64,000 nt of DNA from Ceratotherium simum simum (taxonomy: Eukaryota > Chordata > Mammalia > Perissodactyla > Rhinocerotidae). Location: NCBI RefSeq assembly GCF_000283155.1, contig NW_004454166.1, positions 8,060,409 through 8,124,408 of the forward strand, in the 5' to 3' direction. The notes under the pieces are model-generated. The model saw only the letters and a list, made by a program, of their open reading frames with translations. It ran no database searches and was not told the origin of the DNA. The position numbers and the translations under genes are program-made. Of the stretch, positions 34,255-46,783 are shown piece after piece (positions within the stretch are counted from its first letter, which is position 1; every line of letters begins with the position of its first letter).

Positions 34255-34935
34255 TTTCTTATGTCCCCCACCTCAACCACTGATTCCCATGATCACACTC
34301 TAAAGCTTGTCATTATTAATTACAGCCTCAGCTCCAAAATTCTTATTTCTAGCATCCTACTGTAGGACAAACACTTCCTGACTTTTTAGCATATTTCTCA
34401 TTGTACTTCCACTCCAAGATTATTCGACTTCGTAGGAACCTTCAATACACTGACCCTATCATTTTTTCATTATTCACTCCCCCAACCCATGTCCTCACTT
34501 TCTTTCTCCCCAGCTTAGTTCCGTGGCCCAGCATTAAAATAATCCCTTTGCATGTGCCTGCGTCTCCTTTTTCCCCTTCTCCATCTGAAGAACTTACATG
34601 GTAAAACCCCTATTCCTATTAATCACAATCTTCTACCCACTTCTTCCTCTGTACTTAAGCAGCTAAACATATTGGGAGAAAAAGAACAATCATGCTAATT
34701 TTTTCACACTTTACATTTAAAATCACAGAAGTGTAGCAGATTTTTGCCATTGCTGGACGAGCCTACAACATTCTCCTTATTCGTTTACTCTTCCACTCTC
34801 CCACACTACTAGCCATTTTACATACTTCCCTCCCTCTCTGCTCAAATTTTCAAAGCCTCTTTCTCCTTCTCGCTTTCAGCTGATGCCCTTACTTCTCACT
34901 TCATTGATAACTCGACATGTATGGCAAAAACTGCA
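34255..34935 (+). repeat. L2-clade LINE ORF2 fragment
   Basis: This pyrimidine-rich sense segment matches L2 ORF2 style: 'cccatgatcacactctaaag', 'ctgaccctatcattttttca', and near the end 'tcgctttcagctgatgccct' with 'acttctcacttcattgataa'. The frame is broken. Confidence 0.5.
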
Positions 34936-35424
34936 TAGAGTCAAATTAGCCTTGAAAATTTCTTGGAAGGTTCCACATTGGAGATCGACACATCCTCTCT
35001 TAAGAAGTCTAATACAACTAGTTTTTCCTCTGGCATTGAAACTTTCCTTAGCTTAGTATTAGATAAAGTATATAGCCTATATTCACACTCCATATTGTAC
35101 CAAAAATATCTGTCTTGAAACATTACAGTCATACTTCCTGCAGCTAGATGCTGACACTATGAGAGCTATATGGGAAGTGACTTGAGCTGGGGAAAGAGCT
35201 TATTCACCTCTCCCATCTCACTCTAACTCTGGAGCATAAGCTCATTTAATAAAATGGTAGGACAAATGTTTATACTATATAAATTTATATTTCTATAGCT
35301 TTTTAATCTCTCATTTTTTGGAGAGTGGGAACTGCTGAGTATGAAACATTAACTCATGTTATATAATAGATGTATAAGTTGACACCACTGAAAAATATGA
35401 TGCATTTTCTGTTTCTTGTTACAT

Positions 35425-35505
35425 TTGATAGTCTATTTAAAATGCTTAGCACAGTGCCTGGGATGTAGTAAACAATAAATGTTAGCTATTATTAGTAGTT
35501 GTGTT
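35425..35505 (+). repeat. MIR SINE 3' end
   Basis: 'aatgcttagcacagtgcctg' followed by 'ggatgtagtaaacaataaat' is the MIR (or L2) tail. Confidence 0.65.
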
Positions 35506-35814
35506 AATATTCAAGAGTTTATATTACAGCCAAGTGGAGAGGACATATGAATATGAAGATAAATGGTGGCATATGATAAATCCTAAATAACTATTCTAAG
35601 TGCTTAAAGCAGAGAAAGATCACCATCAGATGCACCCTCAATGACTAGATTTGAAATGTTATGCATAAAAATGCATGAGATTACAAAAAGAGAAAAGCTA
35701 GCGGCTCTGAACCAATAGTTCAGATAAGATACAGGACAACATTAGAGATAATTTCCAGGCCATTTCCAGAAAAACAAGTCACAATCAAAGTTTACATGCA
35801 TATGCTTTATGGTT

Positions 35815-36038
35815 TTCAAGAAATGTTTACCTTCATTATCTGTCTCATTTAATCTTAATGGAACTTAGTTGATGGAAGGGTAGGTATTCCTATCCTCATT
35901 TTACTAATGAAGAAACTGTCTGTTGGAGAGTTTGTGCCTTGCTCAGCCTTCTTCTACTCAGTCGTAGAGGCTGGATGAGAGCTACGTAGTGGTTCTCTGA
36001 CTCTAAATCTAGCACCTTGCCCATTGTATTCTTCCTGT
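35815..36038 (-). repeat. MIR SINE
   Basis: Antisense MIR: 'ttatctgtctcatttaatct', 'gtaggtattcctatcctcat', 'tttactaatgaagaaactgt', then 'ctctgactctaaatctagca'. Confidence 0.78.
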
Positions 36039-36039
36039 T

Positions 36040-36970
36040 TTGCCAGCAACAATAATTCAAGGAGATTGAAAGGTGCTGTAATAGTAAGTGCCAGGCTTAA
36101 TACATTGCTTTAAGTACTTTACTGTGTTGACAAAGTCCGTTTAAAAAGAATGAGAAAATCTTTAAAAGTTGTGCAACCATCAATACTGTTATTCCATCAA
36201 CTAGACTTGCTGGTATCATCTTAATTCAAATATTTGTAAGCAGAAAAGAGATGCTCATTTTTATTCACAGTGCCTTTCCTATCCCATCTGGCACAAGCAA
36301 TTTCCTTTTGTGTGCCTTTAAACTATGTTATAAAGAAATTAATTTTACCCTGAGGGCTTTCACTATGAATCTTACAACTTTCATTTTGGTTATTTCTCAA
36401 TTTCATCATCAGTAACAAATTGTTCTTGTCAATTTTTCTAGTTTAGTCCATCAGATTTTTCATTAGGTCTTGCCACTAATGAATGTCTTTGTTTTCTTTC
36501 CAAATTTGTTGGCAGCTATTATAATTATTTTATCATAAGAACACAGTTGATATTGGTGTATATTTAATTGAAAAATTACCCTTTCCAATTAATTTATAAT
36601 GAGAATGATTATGTTTACTGTCACTTAGACAAGTGGTAAATAAAAAAGAGTCACCTCAACTAAATGTATGTGATTAATAATTAAAAATATAAATGTGTGT
36701 CTTGTAATTGTTTATACTTCTTGCAGAGTTTTCTCGATGATTTCAATAGGTAATTAGAAAAATCTGCTGATGCATAACCTCAGCTTCATAAAGGTCAGTG
36801 GTCTTGAGAGATGAAAGACAAAAGAATAGAAAAATGCTGTCACTTTTATTAATTCTTTCTTGATTCACTACTCTAAGTTGTCATCAGGGGCATAAAGGTA
36901 GACAAGGCATAAACTCTTGGCTTCAAAGAGATCAGTCTAAAAATGTCACAATATCAACCACTACCAGTTA
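36040..36970. other. Unassigned AT-rich stretch
   Basis: No named repeat or gene was recognised. It looks like unique sequence. Confidence 0.35.
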
Positions 36971-36974
36971 TTCA

Positions 36975-37150
36975 ACATTTGCTGTGTAATGGGCAGAACT
37001 CCAGGTTTTTTCACAAGGTACACTAATAAGTTCTCATTTAAATCTCTTATTAACCTCAGAAGGAAAATACGTTTAAGGAATATGAAATTCACAGAACTTA
37101 CTAAAGGTTATAGACCTGGGAAGTAGCAGGCGGATTCAGCACGTGAACTT
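36975..37150 (-). repeat. MIR SINE fragment
   Basis: Antisense MIR: 'ttcaacatttgctgtgtaat', 'aagttctcatttaaatctct', 'attaacctcagaaggaaaat', 'cagaacttactaaaggttat'. Confidence 0.65.
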
Positions 37151-37534
37151 CAGTCTCTTTCTCTCGGTCTGTCTGTTTCTGATTCTCTCCTCTCACTACC
37201 ATGAGATAAGAGCCATAGTAGTGGTGGGACCACCATGCTATGGAAGCACAGAAGAGTCACTGTCTCACTTTTCTTGGCTATTGCTGCTCAAAAGGACCTG
37301 ACCTTGAATGTTAGTCAAAGAAAACCCCATACCCACTGAGCTCACCATTTTTCTAACACACGCTGTCGTTAGAATATCCTGGAGACAATGTCGGTGTCCA
37401 TGGCATCCCTCTCCACAAATCACTAGACGTTGCTGAAGCTTTTGTCAGAGCTTCGAGATCTCACCATGCTCTGTCTAAGCTGAGAGCCACGACCACTCAA
37501 ACTCCCATTGTGGTATCACATCCAATCCTTAGTT

Positions 37535-37690
37535 CAGATAAACAGATATTTTTGAGCCCTAACTCTGTGCCAAGAACTGAACTAGGAGATAGGGATAAAT
37601 GGAAGATGAACAGATGATGTTCGCCCTCAGAAATTCTAAAGAACACACTACACACTCATTTTGATGAGAGTGAAGAGCACAGTAGAAATT
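37535..37690 (-). repeat. Antisense L2-clade remnant
   Basis: 'gagccctaactctgtgccaa', 'ggagatagggataaatgga' and 'ttcgccctcagaaattctaa' follow the same inverted L2-clade tail seen at 15.2, 16.5 and 31.9 kb. Confidence 0.5.
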
Positions 37691-37919
37691 CATTCAGAGA
37701 GAAATTTTTAAAAAATTGTTTTTCTCATTGGAAATGTCCAAAGACTAAATATTTGGTTGGCATGGGGCAAGGGGCAGAGGAGGGATCTAAGTAAAGAACG
37801 TTTAAACATTTAAAACAATTCCTAAAAATACTTATCAAAAATCGAATTAGAGAGGCACATCTTAAAAGTACAGACTGAGGTGGATAGATTAGATTTAAAG
37901 CCTCATTTAATTTTATCGG

Positions 37920-38085
37920 TTCCAAACTGTGTGCCAGATAATTTACCTACTTCTCTTAGACTCAATTTCCTCATCTGAAAAAATGTTAGTAATAACATCT
38001 ACATTTTTTGTTGTATGTATGATGCTAGAATGTAACGTGTGTTAAATGCTTAACACAGAATGTAGCACATGTTATTGAGGCAGAA
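37920..38085 (+). repeat. MIR SINE fragment
   Basis: Sense MIR core and tail: 'gactcaatttcctcatctga', 'gttagtaataacatctacat', 'gtgttaaatgcttaacacag'. Confidence 0.68.
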
Positions 38086-38384
38086 TGAACACGTGTTAAC
38101 ATAGAATTAGTACTTAAATTTTCAGGACACTGGTAATTTACCTTCAGAGATTCTGACTCATGTAGGATACAGGATATCAAGCTGTTTTGACAACCATTTT
38201 AGATGAATATATCCAATATTTATACGTAGGGAAGGGACTAGAACATCAGAACCGCTAGCTTGTATAATCCTATGATTGATGGAGTATCAGATCATGCCGT
38301 TTTTGTTTTTTTACCATAGGGTTGTTATGAATTCTTTAAGCTGGAATACCTCACATACTAAACAAAAACCTATGTTTCCATGGC

Positions 38385-38565
38385 CCAGACCAGTATGTTC
38401 TTATATGCTGATGTGAGTGGATTGTAGTTCTTCTGTAAATGCCTGTGACACTGCTATATTGTGGGTTTCTCACAGCAGGGACCATAACTTCTATCCTTGG
38501 ATCTTTAGTGCCTGACACATAGCAGGTGCTCGATAAGTCCTGGTTGAAGGCAAATTGATAACTTT
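38385..38565 (+). repeat. LINE L2 3' end
   Basis: 'ttctcacagcagggaccata', 'ttagtgcctgacacatagca' and 'ggtgctcgataagtcctggt' are the closing words of L2. Confidence 0.75.
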
Positions 38566-38849
38566 TACTCATTTAAACATTACAAATTTTATTTTTTATG
38601 ATATGTACATGGAGGACATAATTTAAGTTTCTAATCACAACATAATAATGAGAATTATTGAGAAAACCACACAGCTGGGGAAGTTGATGTAATCAGTGTT
38701 ACTTTAAAATCATGAACACCATGATCACCAGCGTCTAATAGATATTCACTTACACCCTGCAATCCTTCTATGTTGCTCCAAGAAGCTTATTTTTCTATTC
38801 TTTACTCAGCTACTTACTGTTTATTACTTTTCACACCCCTCAACCACTT

Positions 38850-40345
38850 TATTTTGGTGACTGTGCCTCATAATTCACGGATAAAACAGAAGCCATAATG
38901 TGGGAAGCCCTCCTCTTCCTGTCACTAAATCAACAAACCTACCGGCCTCTGCACCTCTCTTCTTCTGCCCTTCAGATGCAATGGAGACAGTATGTCCCTC
39001 CCCCAACCCAGATGAGGTCATTCCTTCACATGTGCCCCAAGTGCCTTTGCCACTCACTTTTTCAAAGGCTTTGCCTCCTGATTATTCTCCCTCTGTTCTG
39101 CATCATCAGTCTCTCCTTCTATACTGAATTATTCCTACCAGCATGCAAAGATTGTCCACCACCATTCATCTTTACACAATATTCTCTTACCTCCTCTTTT
39201 CCTGTTCCCATTTCTCTGCTCCCTTTCATAGACAAACTTCTTATAAGAGTTGTCAATATACACTGTCTATACTTATCCTAGCTGTTCACTCTTCCTTTCA
39301 TGATTGTTTAGCTTCTACTCCCAACATTTCTCTAAAACTATGCATGTCAAGGTCTCCAATGACTCACATGTTTTCTGCTCCCACTGGACCTTCAACGATG
39401 GACCATTCCTTCATGAAATACTCTTCTTTCTTGGAATCTACAATACCACTTTATCCTGACTTTTCTCCTTTCTCTGCATACTCCTTCTCAGTCTCCTTGC
39501 TCTTCCTCCATTCCACAACCTTCTCTTCTCTCTACCCTCTCCCTGGGTGATCTCACTCATTCCTGTGACTTTAAATATCATATATGTGCCAACAACTCCC
39601 CAGTATATATTTGTAGTCCAAACCTTTCTTCTCATCTCTGACCCCATGAATCTAAATCCACTTAACATATCAACAATTAAATGCCTGTTTTTCCCTTTAA
39701 GATTTATTCTTACTTCCACCTTTCCTATTTCAGTAAATGGTATGAGCACCCACCCAAATGATCAAGCCACAAATCTAAACATCATTTTTAGTCCTTCCTT
39801 CTTGTTCATCTTTTACATTCAATCTCTCAACAAATACTTTCTATGCTTTGAAAATTTATCCCTTCCTCTCCTTCTTCCCTGCTACCATCCTGCACCAGGT
39901 CACCATCATCTCCCACCTGGACGACTGCAGTAATTCTTGTACTAGGGCACTATATTTTCTTATTTGCCCCCTAGTTCCCAATGCATCCTTCATACATCAG
40001 CTAGTAATCTTTTGTAAAAACCCAATCAGATTATGAGACTCCTCTGCTTAAAACCCTTCTATGTAATTCTACTTTATTTGTAATAATATAAATTGCTTGT
40101 GATAGCCTACAAAGAACACTGTGATCTTGTTTACATCTCCCAGCTCATCTCCAGCCATTCTCGCCTTGCTTACTATACTTGAACAACGGAGGCCTTCTTC
40201 CAATTTATGAAAACACTAAGCTTATTCCTGCCATAAGGACTTTCTTTTCCCTGGAATACTCTCCTTCTTGCTCTTTAGGCGGTTAAATGCTTCATGTCCT
40301 CAAATACTGCTTTCTCAGAAAGAAACTTTAAACATTAACTGATCA
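38850..40345 (+). repeat. LINE L2, long sense copy 1
   Basis: About 1.5 kb of sense L2. It includes 'ggtctccaatgactcacatg', 'ctctccctgggtgatctcac', 'tttcagtaaatggtatgagc', 'ccaccatcatctcccacctgg' shifted copies, and 'gactcctctgcttaaaaccc'. It stops about 250 bp short of the normal L2 tail, where the next L2 begins. Open frames of 127, 135 and 128 codons in this stretch follow pyrimidine-rich L2 sequence and are not genes. I see no conserved reverse transcriptase motif in any frame. Confidence 0.78.
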
Positions 40346-40399
40346 TCTTACCAAGCAGCATTACTCACTTCCCATTAATCATCACAAAAATACTCTTCG

Positions 40400-41880
40400 T
40401 AGCAACTTTTTCATTTGTCATATTCATTGGTCAAGTTCATCAGTTGACTTCCATGTTCCCAATCCAGTGATCATTTCTTAATATCCTTCTTGCTCATTCT
40501 ATCAGCAGCATTTGACACAGCTTATCAGTCCCTCTTCCTTGAAACATCTTACTTAGCCTTCAGTCGGTGGTATACTGGACTCTGCTTTGCAAGAGACAAC
40601 CGTTAATTTTTTGGAATTTTGCAAACCTATTGTTGAATAATAATTCATAGCTTAAAATTAGCCATGGTAGAAGTATTTGTACCACAGAAACTGGCAAGCA
40701 ATACAAATCAGGGCTTTTATTTTTGGACAGCCATGTGCTAAATATATACCATCTCATCACTGACTTCAGGACTTTGCTCTTTTAATTCTTCTCCTGCCTT
40801 GTAAGAACATTTTCTCTGATCTTTCAATATTGGAGAGCCCTACGGCTGTCAGTTCTTGGACCTCTTCTCTTTTTTATCTAGACTCACTCTCCAGGGAATC
40901 TCATCCAGACCTATGGTTTTAAATACCTTCTGCTTATTGATGACTCCAAAATTTATATCTCTAGCCCTGATTTTTCTGCTGAACCTCAAATTCCATCTGT
41001 CCAACTGCCTTGTTAACATCTTCACTCCAATGTCTAAATAAGCATCTCAAACTTAATATTCTGGAACCAAATATTTGGTTTACCACCTCTTTCTCAAATA
41101 TGCCCCTCCAAGAGTCTTCCCCCTGTCTCTCCCCGAAACTTTGGAGTTTTCTTGATTCTTCTCTTGCTTTTACACCCCATATCGAATCCATCAGCAAATA
41201 CTTTTTGATTCCACCTTCAAAATATATCCTGAGTCTGACTACTTACCATCACCATTGCTGCTTTCCTACTTCAAAGCACTATAATTTCTTACCAAAATTT
41301 TTGCAATAGCCTCCTGACTGGTATTCTTACTCCATCCTTGCCTGACAACAATCTGTTCTCCACTCATCAGCATTAAAAATCCTCACGGTTTTCTGCCTCA
41401 TTCAGTGCAAAATCCAAAGTGATCGCCAGGACCCATAAGGCCATATTCAACCTGGCCTCTGGCTATCTGTCTGATCTTGTTACCTTCCACTGTCCTTCCT
41501 GTTCTCTAGGCTCCAGACGTATTGGTCCCATTGTTGTCCTGCAAGTTCTAAGAAATCTCCAGTAAGAGTCTTTGCACCAGCTGTCCTCTCAGACGAGAGT
41601 ATTCATTGCCTAAATATTTGCAGGGCTCGTTTCCTTCGGTTCTTTACTCAAATGTCACCTTATCAGAAATGACTTCCATGATCACTCCAAATACTGTTAT
41701 TTTTCTTTTATAGCCTTTATCAAAATATGCCGTAGTAATACATTTATGTATTTACTGTGATTCCCTCCATTAGAATATAAACTCCAAGAGAACAGGGACT
41801 TGGTCAATTTTTTTACTGCTGATTCCTCAATATTTGGAACAGTGCTTGGCACTTAGTAATTATTAATTCAGTAAGTGATG
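40400..41880 (+). repeat. LINE L2, long sense copy 2
   Basis: A second L2 copy following the first head to tail. Landmarks: 'atcagcagcatttgacacag', then after an interruption 'cagttcttggacctcttctc', 'tatatctctagccctgattt', 'ccatcagcaaatactttttg', 'gcaatagcctcctgactggt', and the full 3' tail 'ggaacagtgcttggcactta'. It re-enters L2 upstream of where copy 1 stopped, so it is an independent element. Confidence 0.85.
40557..40764. mobile_element. Candidate MITE inside L2 copy 2
   Basis: L2 sequence breaks after 'cttacttagcc' and resumes at about 40765. The ~208 bp between has similar ends: 'cggtggtata' at left, and the complement of 'tataccatctcatcac' at right. Flanking 'gccttcag' and 'gacttcag' match at 7 of 8 bases, as an 8 bp hAT-type target duplication would. 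I do not recognise the family. Confidence 0.5.
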
Positions 41881-41989
41881 AATTAAAAATTTTTTGTTTA
41901 CTTGTTTACTTTTACTGGGTTATAAGTTCCATGAGAACCTACAAAAAGATTATATACCTAATTAAATTGTCACAGAAACTGTTGATAAA

Positions 41990-42420
41990 CCCCTAATATA
42001 CCTGCTTGATACTTCCACCCAATTTTCCCACAATAACTAAAGTCAACCTGTCAAAACTGAACTCATCATTATCCCCACCGAATCACGTCTTTCTGATTTT
42101 ACTGTGTCCATTAAGGCAATGTGATCCTCTCAGTTACGTAAATTTAAATATTTAAAGCCACCTTTCACCTTTGATTCTTCTCCCTGTTGTTATGTCCTAC
42201 ATCAACAAATGCCAAATTTTAAATTATTACTTCTGTAAGGATTCTTTATCCCTTTCTTTCCATTCCCACTGCCACTAGTTCAGACTTTCTTGTCTGAACT
42301 GTTTTAGTCATATTCTAACTAGTCTCTTGGTCTTTACCACTGAGTTTTTTTAATCACATTATTAACTAATCCCTCTAAATCATAGCTCTTGTGCTCAAAT
42401 CTTTAAATGTCTAAAATTAT
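41990..42420 (+). repeat. L2-clade LINE sense fragment 3
   Basis: 'ctgaactcatcattatcccc', 'cctttgattcttctccctgt' and 'attctaactagtctcttggt' follow L2 order. This makes a third sense piece in a row. Confidence 0.6.
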
Positions 42421-42659
42421 CTATTTTAGCTGCAGTGACTATATAATTTATTGTCCAAACAGAGATACTTTTGAGAGTGAAAGGGGCACTATTATTTACT
42501 ATATTGGGACAGCAGGTATGGACCAGAACTGTCTGGGCCAATCAGGATACATGGTCACCGTAAATTTCACTGTTGGTTGCCTACTCAACAGCCATGCCTC
42601 TCTTCTTTCTGAAAGAAAAGCTATTTTTTCTGGCATCTACTCCTCCTAGACACTGTTTA

Positions 42660-43120
42660 ATGATGTAAATGGAATCCTCTTAGCCCACATAGACTTCCCA
42701 TTCCTTTTGTCAGTAATTGATTGAGGAAGGAGCATGTGATCTAATTTTAGCCTGTGAAATGTGAGAAGTAGTCTGCTTCAGGGAAAGAGATTTCTGAAGA
42801 ATGTTTCTGTACATATCTAAAGACAGTTATTCTTCTGCTGGTTGATGTCTGCATTTGATGCCTGGAACTACAGTAGGCAACTTGTGATTGTGAGGTGGCT
42901 GGCAGAGGACAAAGCTGACATCTTAGCTGTAGCAGAGAGAAAAATGAAAAGAACTCAGTTCTGTGATGATATCGTTGAGATGCTGAATTAACCCTGCATA
43001 CAAAAGCAGGATACGCTTCTGCTTGTGTGAGATAAATTTTTCTTATTGTTTAAATTCAGTTTAAAAGTTAAGGCAGAGTCTTCAATTACTTGCTGCTGAA
43101 AGCATTGCCATTTGATGCAA
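42660..43120 (+). repeat. MLT1-type LTR, old
   Basis: 'aaggagcatgtgatctaatt', 'ggcagaggacaaagctgaca', 'agataaatttttcttattgt' and 'ttaaattcagttt' fit the order of an old MLT1-type LTR. The best-conserved part is the 3' third. Confidence 0.5.
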
Positions 43121-43144
43121 GCTAATTACAAATCTTTCTGTCTT

Positions 43145-43590
43145 TCTTGCTTTCAAAATCCTTCACCTTATGGCCTCTCCCCACCACAAGGACTGCAACT
43201 TGTTTCAATACAAGTTGAGTCAAACTGAAAGACTACAATCTCTTTTTGGAAATAGTCTTTGACTTCCCATGACCATATCTTTGTATAGGCTGCCCATTAT
43301 TTCAGAAACACCCTCTGTTCATTTCTGCATGCTAAAATCCTTAGGACCCACTCATCTCAGATATTAACTCCTCATGAAGATTTCCTGATTCCTGAAATAG
43401 TTCTTATCCTTCTCTCTTTTGAACCCATGTTGCAATGAGTTCATACTTCTCTCATGACACAAATTTGACCCCATCCTATGGCAGCATGTACAATTCTAAA
43501 TCTTCCCCCAACACTTACTCTTCTCTTTAAGCACCTGAAACAGGATTTTGCATATGCAGGAAATATTTCTTAAATTGAAATTCTGAAAAT
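43145..43590 (+). repeat. LINE L2 3' part
   Basis: Sense L2-like: 'aaatccttaggacccactca', 'tattaactcctcatgaagat', 'ttcctgattcctgaaa', then a tail near 'gcatatgcaggaaatatttc'. Confidence 0.62.
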
Positions 43591-44109
43591 ATTGTATGAT
43601 CTGTGTTATTAGTGAGTTAAGTAATATTTTCTTATAATTTACAAGCCACCACACTTAGAATAGTTGGGTTCCTGTCCTTAAGTCACTATTTTAAAATAAA
43701 GGATAGGGAAAAAATGAGTATCTAATGACTAACGCATTTTTTCTAACTGGCAAACACATGCTACAAATAATTCAACACTTCTTTTGCATGCATCTGCCCT
43801 AGGTAACGAGCTGGCTAAAGTGATTATTTTATTGGCAGTATATTTCTACAATATATATCAGACACTTTAAAGAGATAGATGGAACCTTGCCATATATGAT
43901 GCCAAATTCTTTACTGAAGTAAAAGGAATAGAGGGAAATACAGAAACATGTATCAGATTATGGTTATACTTCTTACTCGGATGAATGCCTCTGATTTAGT
44001 ATGCTAATATTTCAAACAGACTTGGAATTCTACTATTCTTGTTCCAGTTCTTTTATTTTAAAAAGTTGAATTTAGCGAGAGAGAGAAACGTAGCGAGAGG
44101 CAGGAAAGG

Positions 44110-44338
44110 ACTTACGTTGACTGAGTGCTTAATCTATGCCAGGCACTATGTTAAGACTTTTGCACATATTTTCTTATTTTATTCTCAGAACAATTTCACC
44201 AGGTAGGTATTTTTATCTCCAGTTTCCTAATGAGAAATCTGAGGCAAAGAATAGTGCTCACAAATACAGTTATTAAATGATAGAACCAGAATTTGAATTC
44301 AGATAGTTGGTTAACTAAACCCAGGTCGCCTTCACCAA
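44110..44338 (-). repeat. MIR SINE
   Basis: Near full-length antisense MIR: 'gactgagtgcttaatctatg', 'ccaggcactatgttaagact', 'accaggtaggtatttttatc', 'cagtttcctaatgagaaatc' and 'agaaccagaatttgaattca'. Confidence 0.9.
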
Positions 44339-44989
44339 ATATATAGGTAACTTAATATTTTAGGGTAAAGGTCAAAAGCTATGTTTAGTAACATAGAATA
44401 TTTAGGATGTAAATTGAGGAACTCACAGTTAATAGGAAATGCAAATGCCCCTAAATGCCCATAACATAAAGAAAAATCCAATAAGACCAAAAGGAATTCA
44501 ACATTGAAATGCTAAAGTGTTTGAATATAGATTTCCCTAAAGGACTTGGGTGTGGGGAGGCTATTTACAAAGTGAGTAGAGAAAGCACAAGTGAGAGAGC
44601 ACAGGGGAGGAGACAGGGAAGGGCAAGACACCAGTAAACGGTGCATTAATGAATAGACACTATGGGCAACTGATGCTTAATCCCCTTGGCAGCCTCTGAG
44701 GAATTGTGTGGAATGCACTTTGAAATTATTCCACCAGGGGATGGGGAAACTGGAGTAGGTACCTACCCACTCCTGTCTCTCTTTGTTTGAGGATTATCCC
44801 TGGGAGGTGCTACATCTCCAGCACTTCAGGGCTTCCTTGCGCTCTGGGCACCAGTGCTGGAGAAAGCCCTAAGGCAGAGAAGCAGCGATGCATGCACTTA
44901 AAGTGGAAAACTATTGGACTGCACATGCACAAGCACAGGGCCTGTCCACAATTCAGAGAGGAGATGGGGTGAGCAACAACACGGTCAGC

Positions 44990-45135
44990 CACGTGTGGGA
45001 ATGGAAAGGAGAAAATGTTTAAGGAATATTGAAGGAATCAGGCCAGGCATCAAAAAGGAGATAACATTTGAACTGGACATTGAAGGATGGGTAGAATTTG
45101 ACTCAGCTAGGTATGGCAAGAGGTGAGGAGGAGAA
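44990..45135 (-). repeat. Antisense L2-clade remnant
   Basis: 'ggagataacatttgaactgg' and 'acattgaaggatgggtagaa' are typical of the inverted L2-clade repeat. The open frame at 44914-45126 overlaps it and is not a gene. Confidence 0.6.
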
Positions 45136-45139
45136 GCAG

Positions 45140-45475
45140 GAAGTAGAGTTGAGTTTTGTCCAATTTCAGTCTACCCTGACCACCCAATTTAAAATTGCAA
45201 CCCATCCTTCCCACCACTCTTTACCACAATCCTGACTCCCCTTACTTGATCTGCTTGTTTTCCATAGCAATTATTAACATACTATATAATTTACTTACTT
45301 GTTGTATTTATTGTTTACTGTCCATACTACTCACCTTCACTAGAACATAAGTTCCAGGAGGGCAGGAATGTTTGTCTATTTCATTCACTAATGCATCCTG
45401 AGTGCCTAGAATAGTGCCTGGCACTTCAGAGTTGTTTAGCAACTCTTTGTTTATTGAGTTCCTGGATGGCTATCC
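45140..45475 (+). repeat. LINE L2 3' end
   Basis: Sense L2 tail: 'cactagaacataagttccag', 'gagggcaggaatgtttgtct', 'gagtgcctagaatagtgcct', 'tttgtttattgagttcctgg'. Confidence 0.82.
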
Positions 45476-46750
45476 CTAAATTTAATGAAGATGGAAATCT
45501 GAAAAGAGAAGGAAGCATGAGAAAAGAATTAATGAATTCAGGTTGGGACCCAGTTGAATCAGAGGTACCTATGAGACATCCTAGTCATGTTTCAGTACTC
45601 TGAGGAGGGAGGAAGTGCAGGAATCGATGATGCCTGGTTGGCACTCTGTGTCTTTGCTGCTTAACTTGATATTCAGCATCATACATTTGGTACATTTTCA
45701 AGGATCTTTTCCCTCAGGAAATCATCTATATTTATAGTATTAATATACTCTGGCAGGCACAATAATCTCACATTTTTCTGGCATCATCTATCCTCAAAGG
45801 CTTCTAGGCTCTTGTGCTGAAAAGTTATTTCTCTTACAGTTTTGCATTTACTTCTCTAAACTGAGAGCATCTGTCACAGGAGCTGATCCTGCTTGGCAGC
45901 TTCCACTCACTCAATGGTGCCCTTAACATCACTAGTAAACTCAGGAATCTGCATTCCCCGGGATTCGCTCTTCTGCCCTAATATGTCACAGGATTGTCCT
46001 CTGACCGCACACACTGGGTGGAACTAGGAGATACAAAGTCTTTAGAGGTGGACACTGTCCTCTGATTTTGTGTCATAGGCAGTCTTATAAGCAAGATTAT
46101 CTTCTAGCTAGTACTGACACTTACGCTAGTTCTTGGGTGATCAGACAGACAAAATAAAGACTCTTGTGCTAGCCAATGTCTGTTTCTGACATAAGTTTAC
46201 ACCTGCTTACCCTGACAAAATGAAACTCACTTATATAGACTACCGTAATTTGGAAATGTTCTTAATTGTGTTGAAGTTTACCTTTGTGCTAATGATGAAG
46301 AAATGGTTTGTTAAGCAAATTAGTAGAGGGAAACCATTGTGAACGGAATGCTTAAAGTTTATAACTAATTCCAAGACGAAATTACTTTCAAGCAACCTCA
46401 AGATTTACATATAAATACCTGGGATGATAGTCTAATTACAATGGTTTTTATTTATTCATTGAACCTATTTCTGTAATGCTTTCTCTTAAACCACATTTTC
46501 ATATTCTATCATCTAGTTTCCTTAAAAGTAAAACAAATGGGTTTTTAAAATATCCAATAATTTAGATTCGTCATAATTTTGCTTCCACCCAATTAATGAG
46601 GTTTGCCAGTAGTGAATTCACCAGCCATGAAGCAACAGCATCAGATTAAAGTGTCAAAAGCCCAGTGGTAAATTTCAACATCAAGCAATTCCAGGTTTTA
46701 TAGAGTTGTTTGAAAAGAAAGAATAAGCACTGAGTGGATATTAATTAAGC
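45476..46750. other. Unassigned, repeat-poor stretch
   Basis: No repeat or gene was recognised. The part from about 46220 to 46750 is AT-rich with many TAAT words and leads directly into the GC-rich cluster at 46.76 kb, which makes it a reasonable place to look for conserved non-coding sequence. Confidence 0.35.
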
Positions 46751-46760
46751 CAGGTGCTAC

Positions 46761-46775
46761 AGTGCCCCCTCATGG
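46761..46775 (-). promoter_or_regulatory. CTCF-like motif
   Basis: The minus strand reads 'ccatgagggggcact', matching the CTCF core C-C-A-N-N-A-G-G-G-G-G-C-R-C-T except at the two variable positions 4 and 5. Motif match only; occupancy is unknown. Confidence 0.45.
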
Positions 46776-46780
46776 GGCAC
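46762..46780 (+). other. Perfect 7 bp GC-rich hairpin
   Basis: 'gtgcccc' (46762-46768) pairs with 'ggggcac' (46774-46780) around the loop 'ctcat'. It overlaps the CTCF-like motif and lies 3 bp before the G-run tract. Confidence 0.85.
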
Positions 46781-46783
46781 CCT

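Noticed and set aside
38898..39933. Several 127-135 codon open frames as possible genes
   Set aside because: They fall in sense L2 LINE sequence, overlap in different frames, and carry no conserved reverse transcriptase motif.
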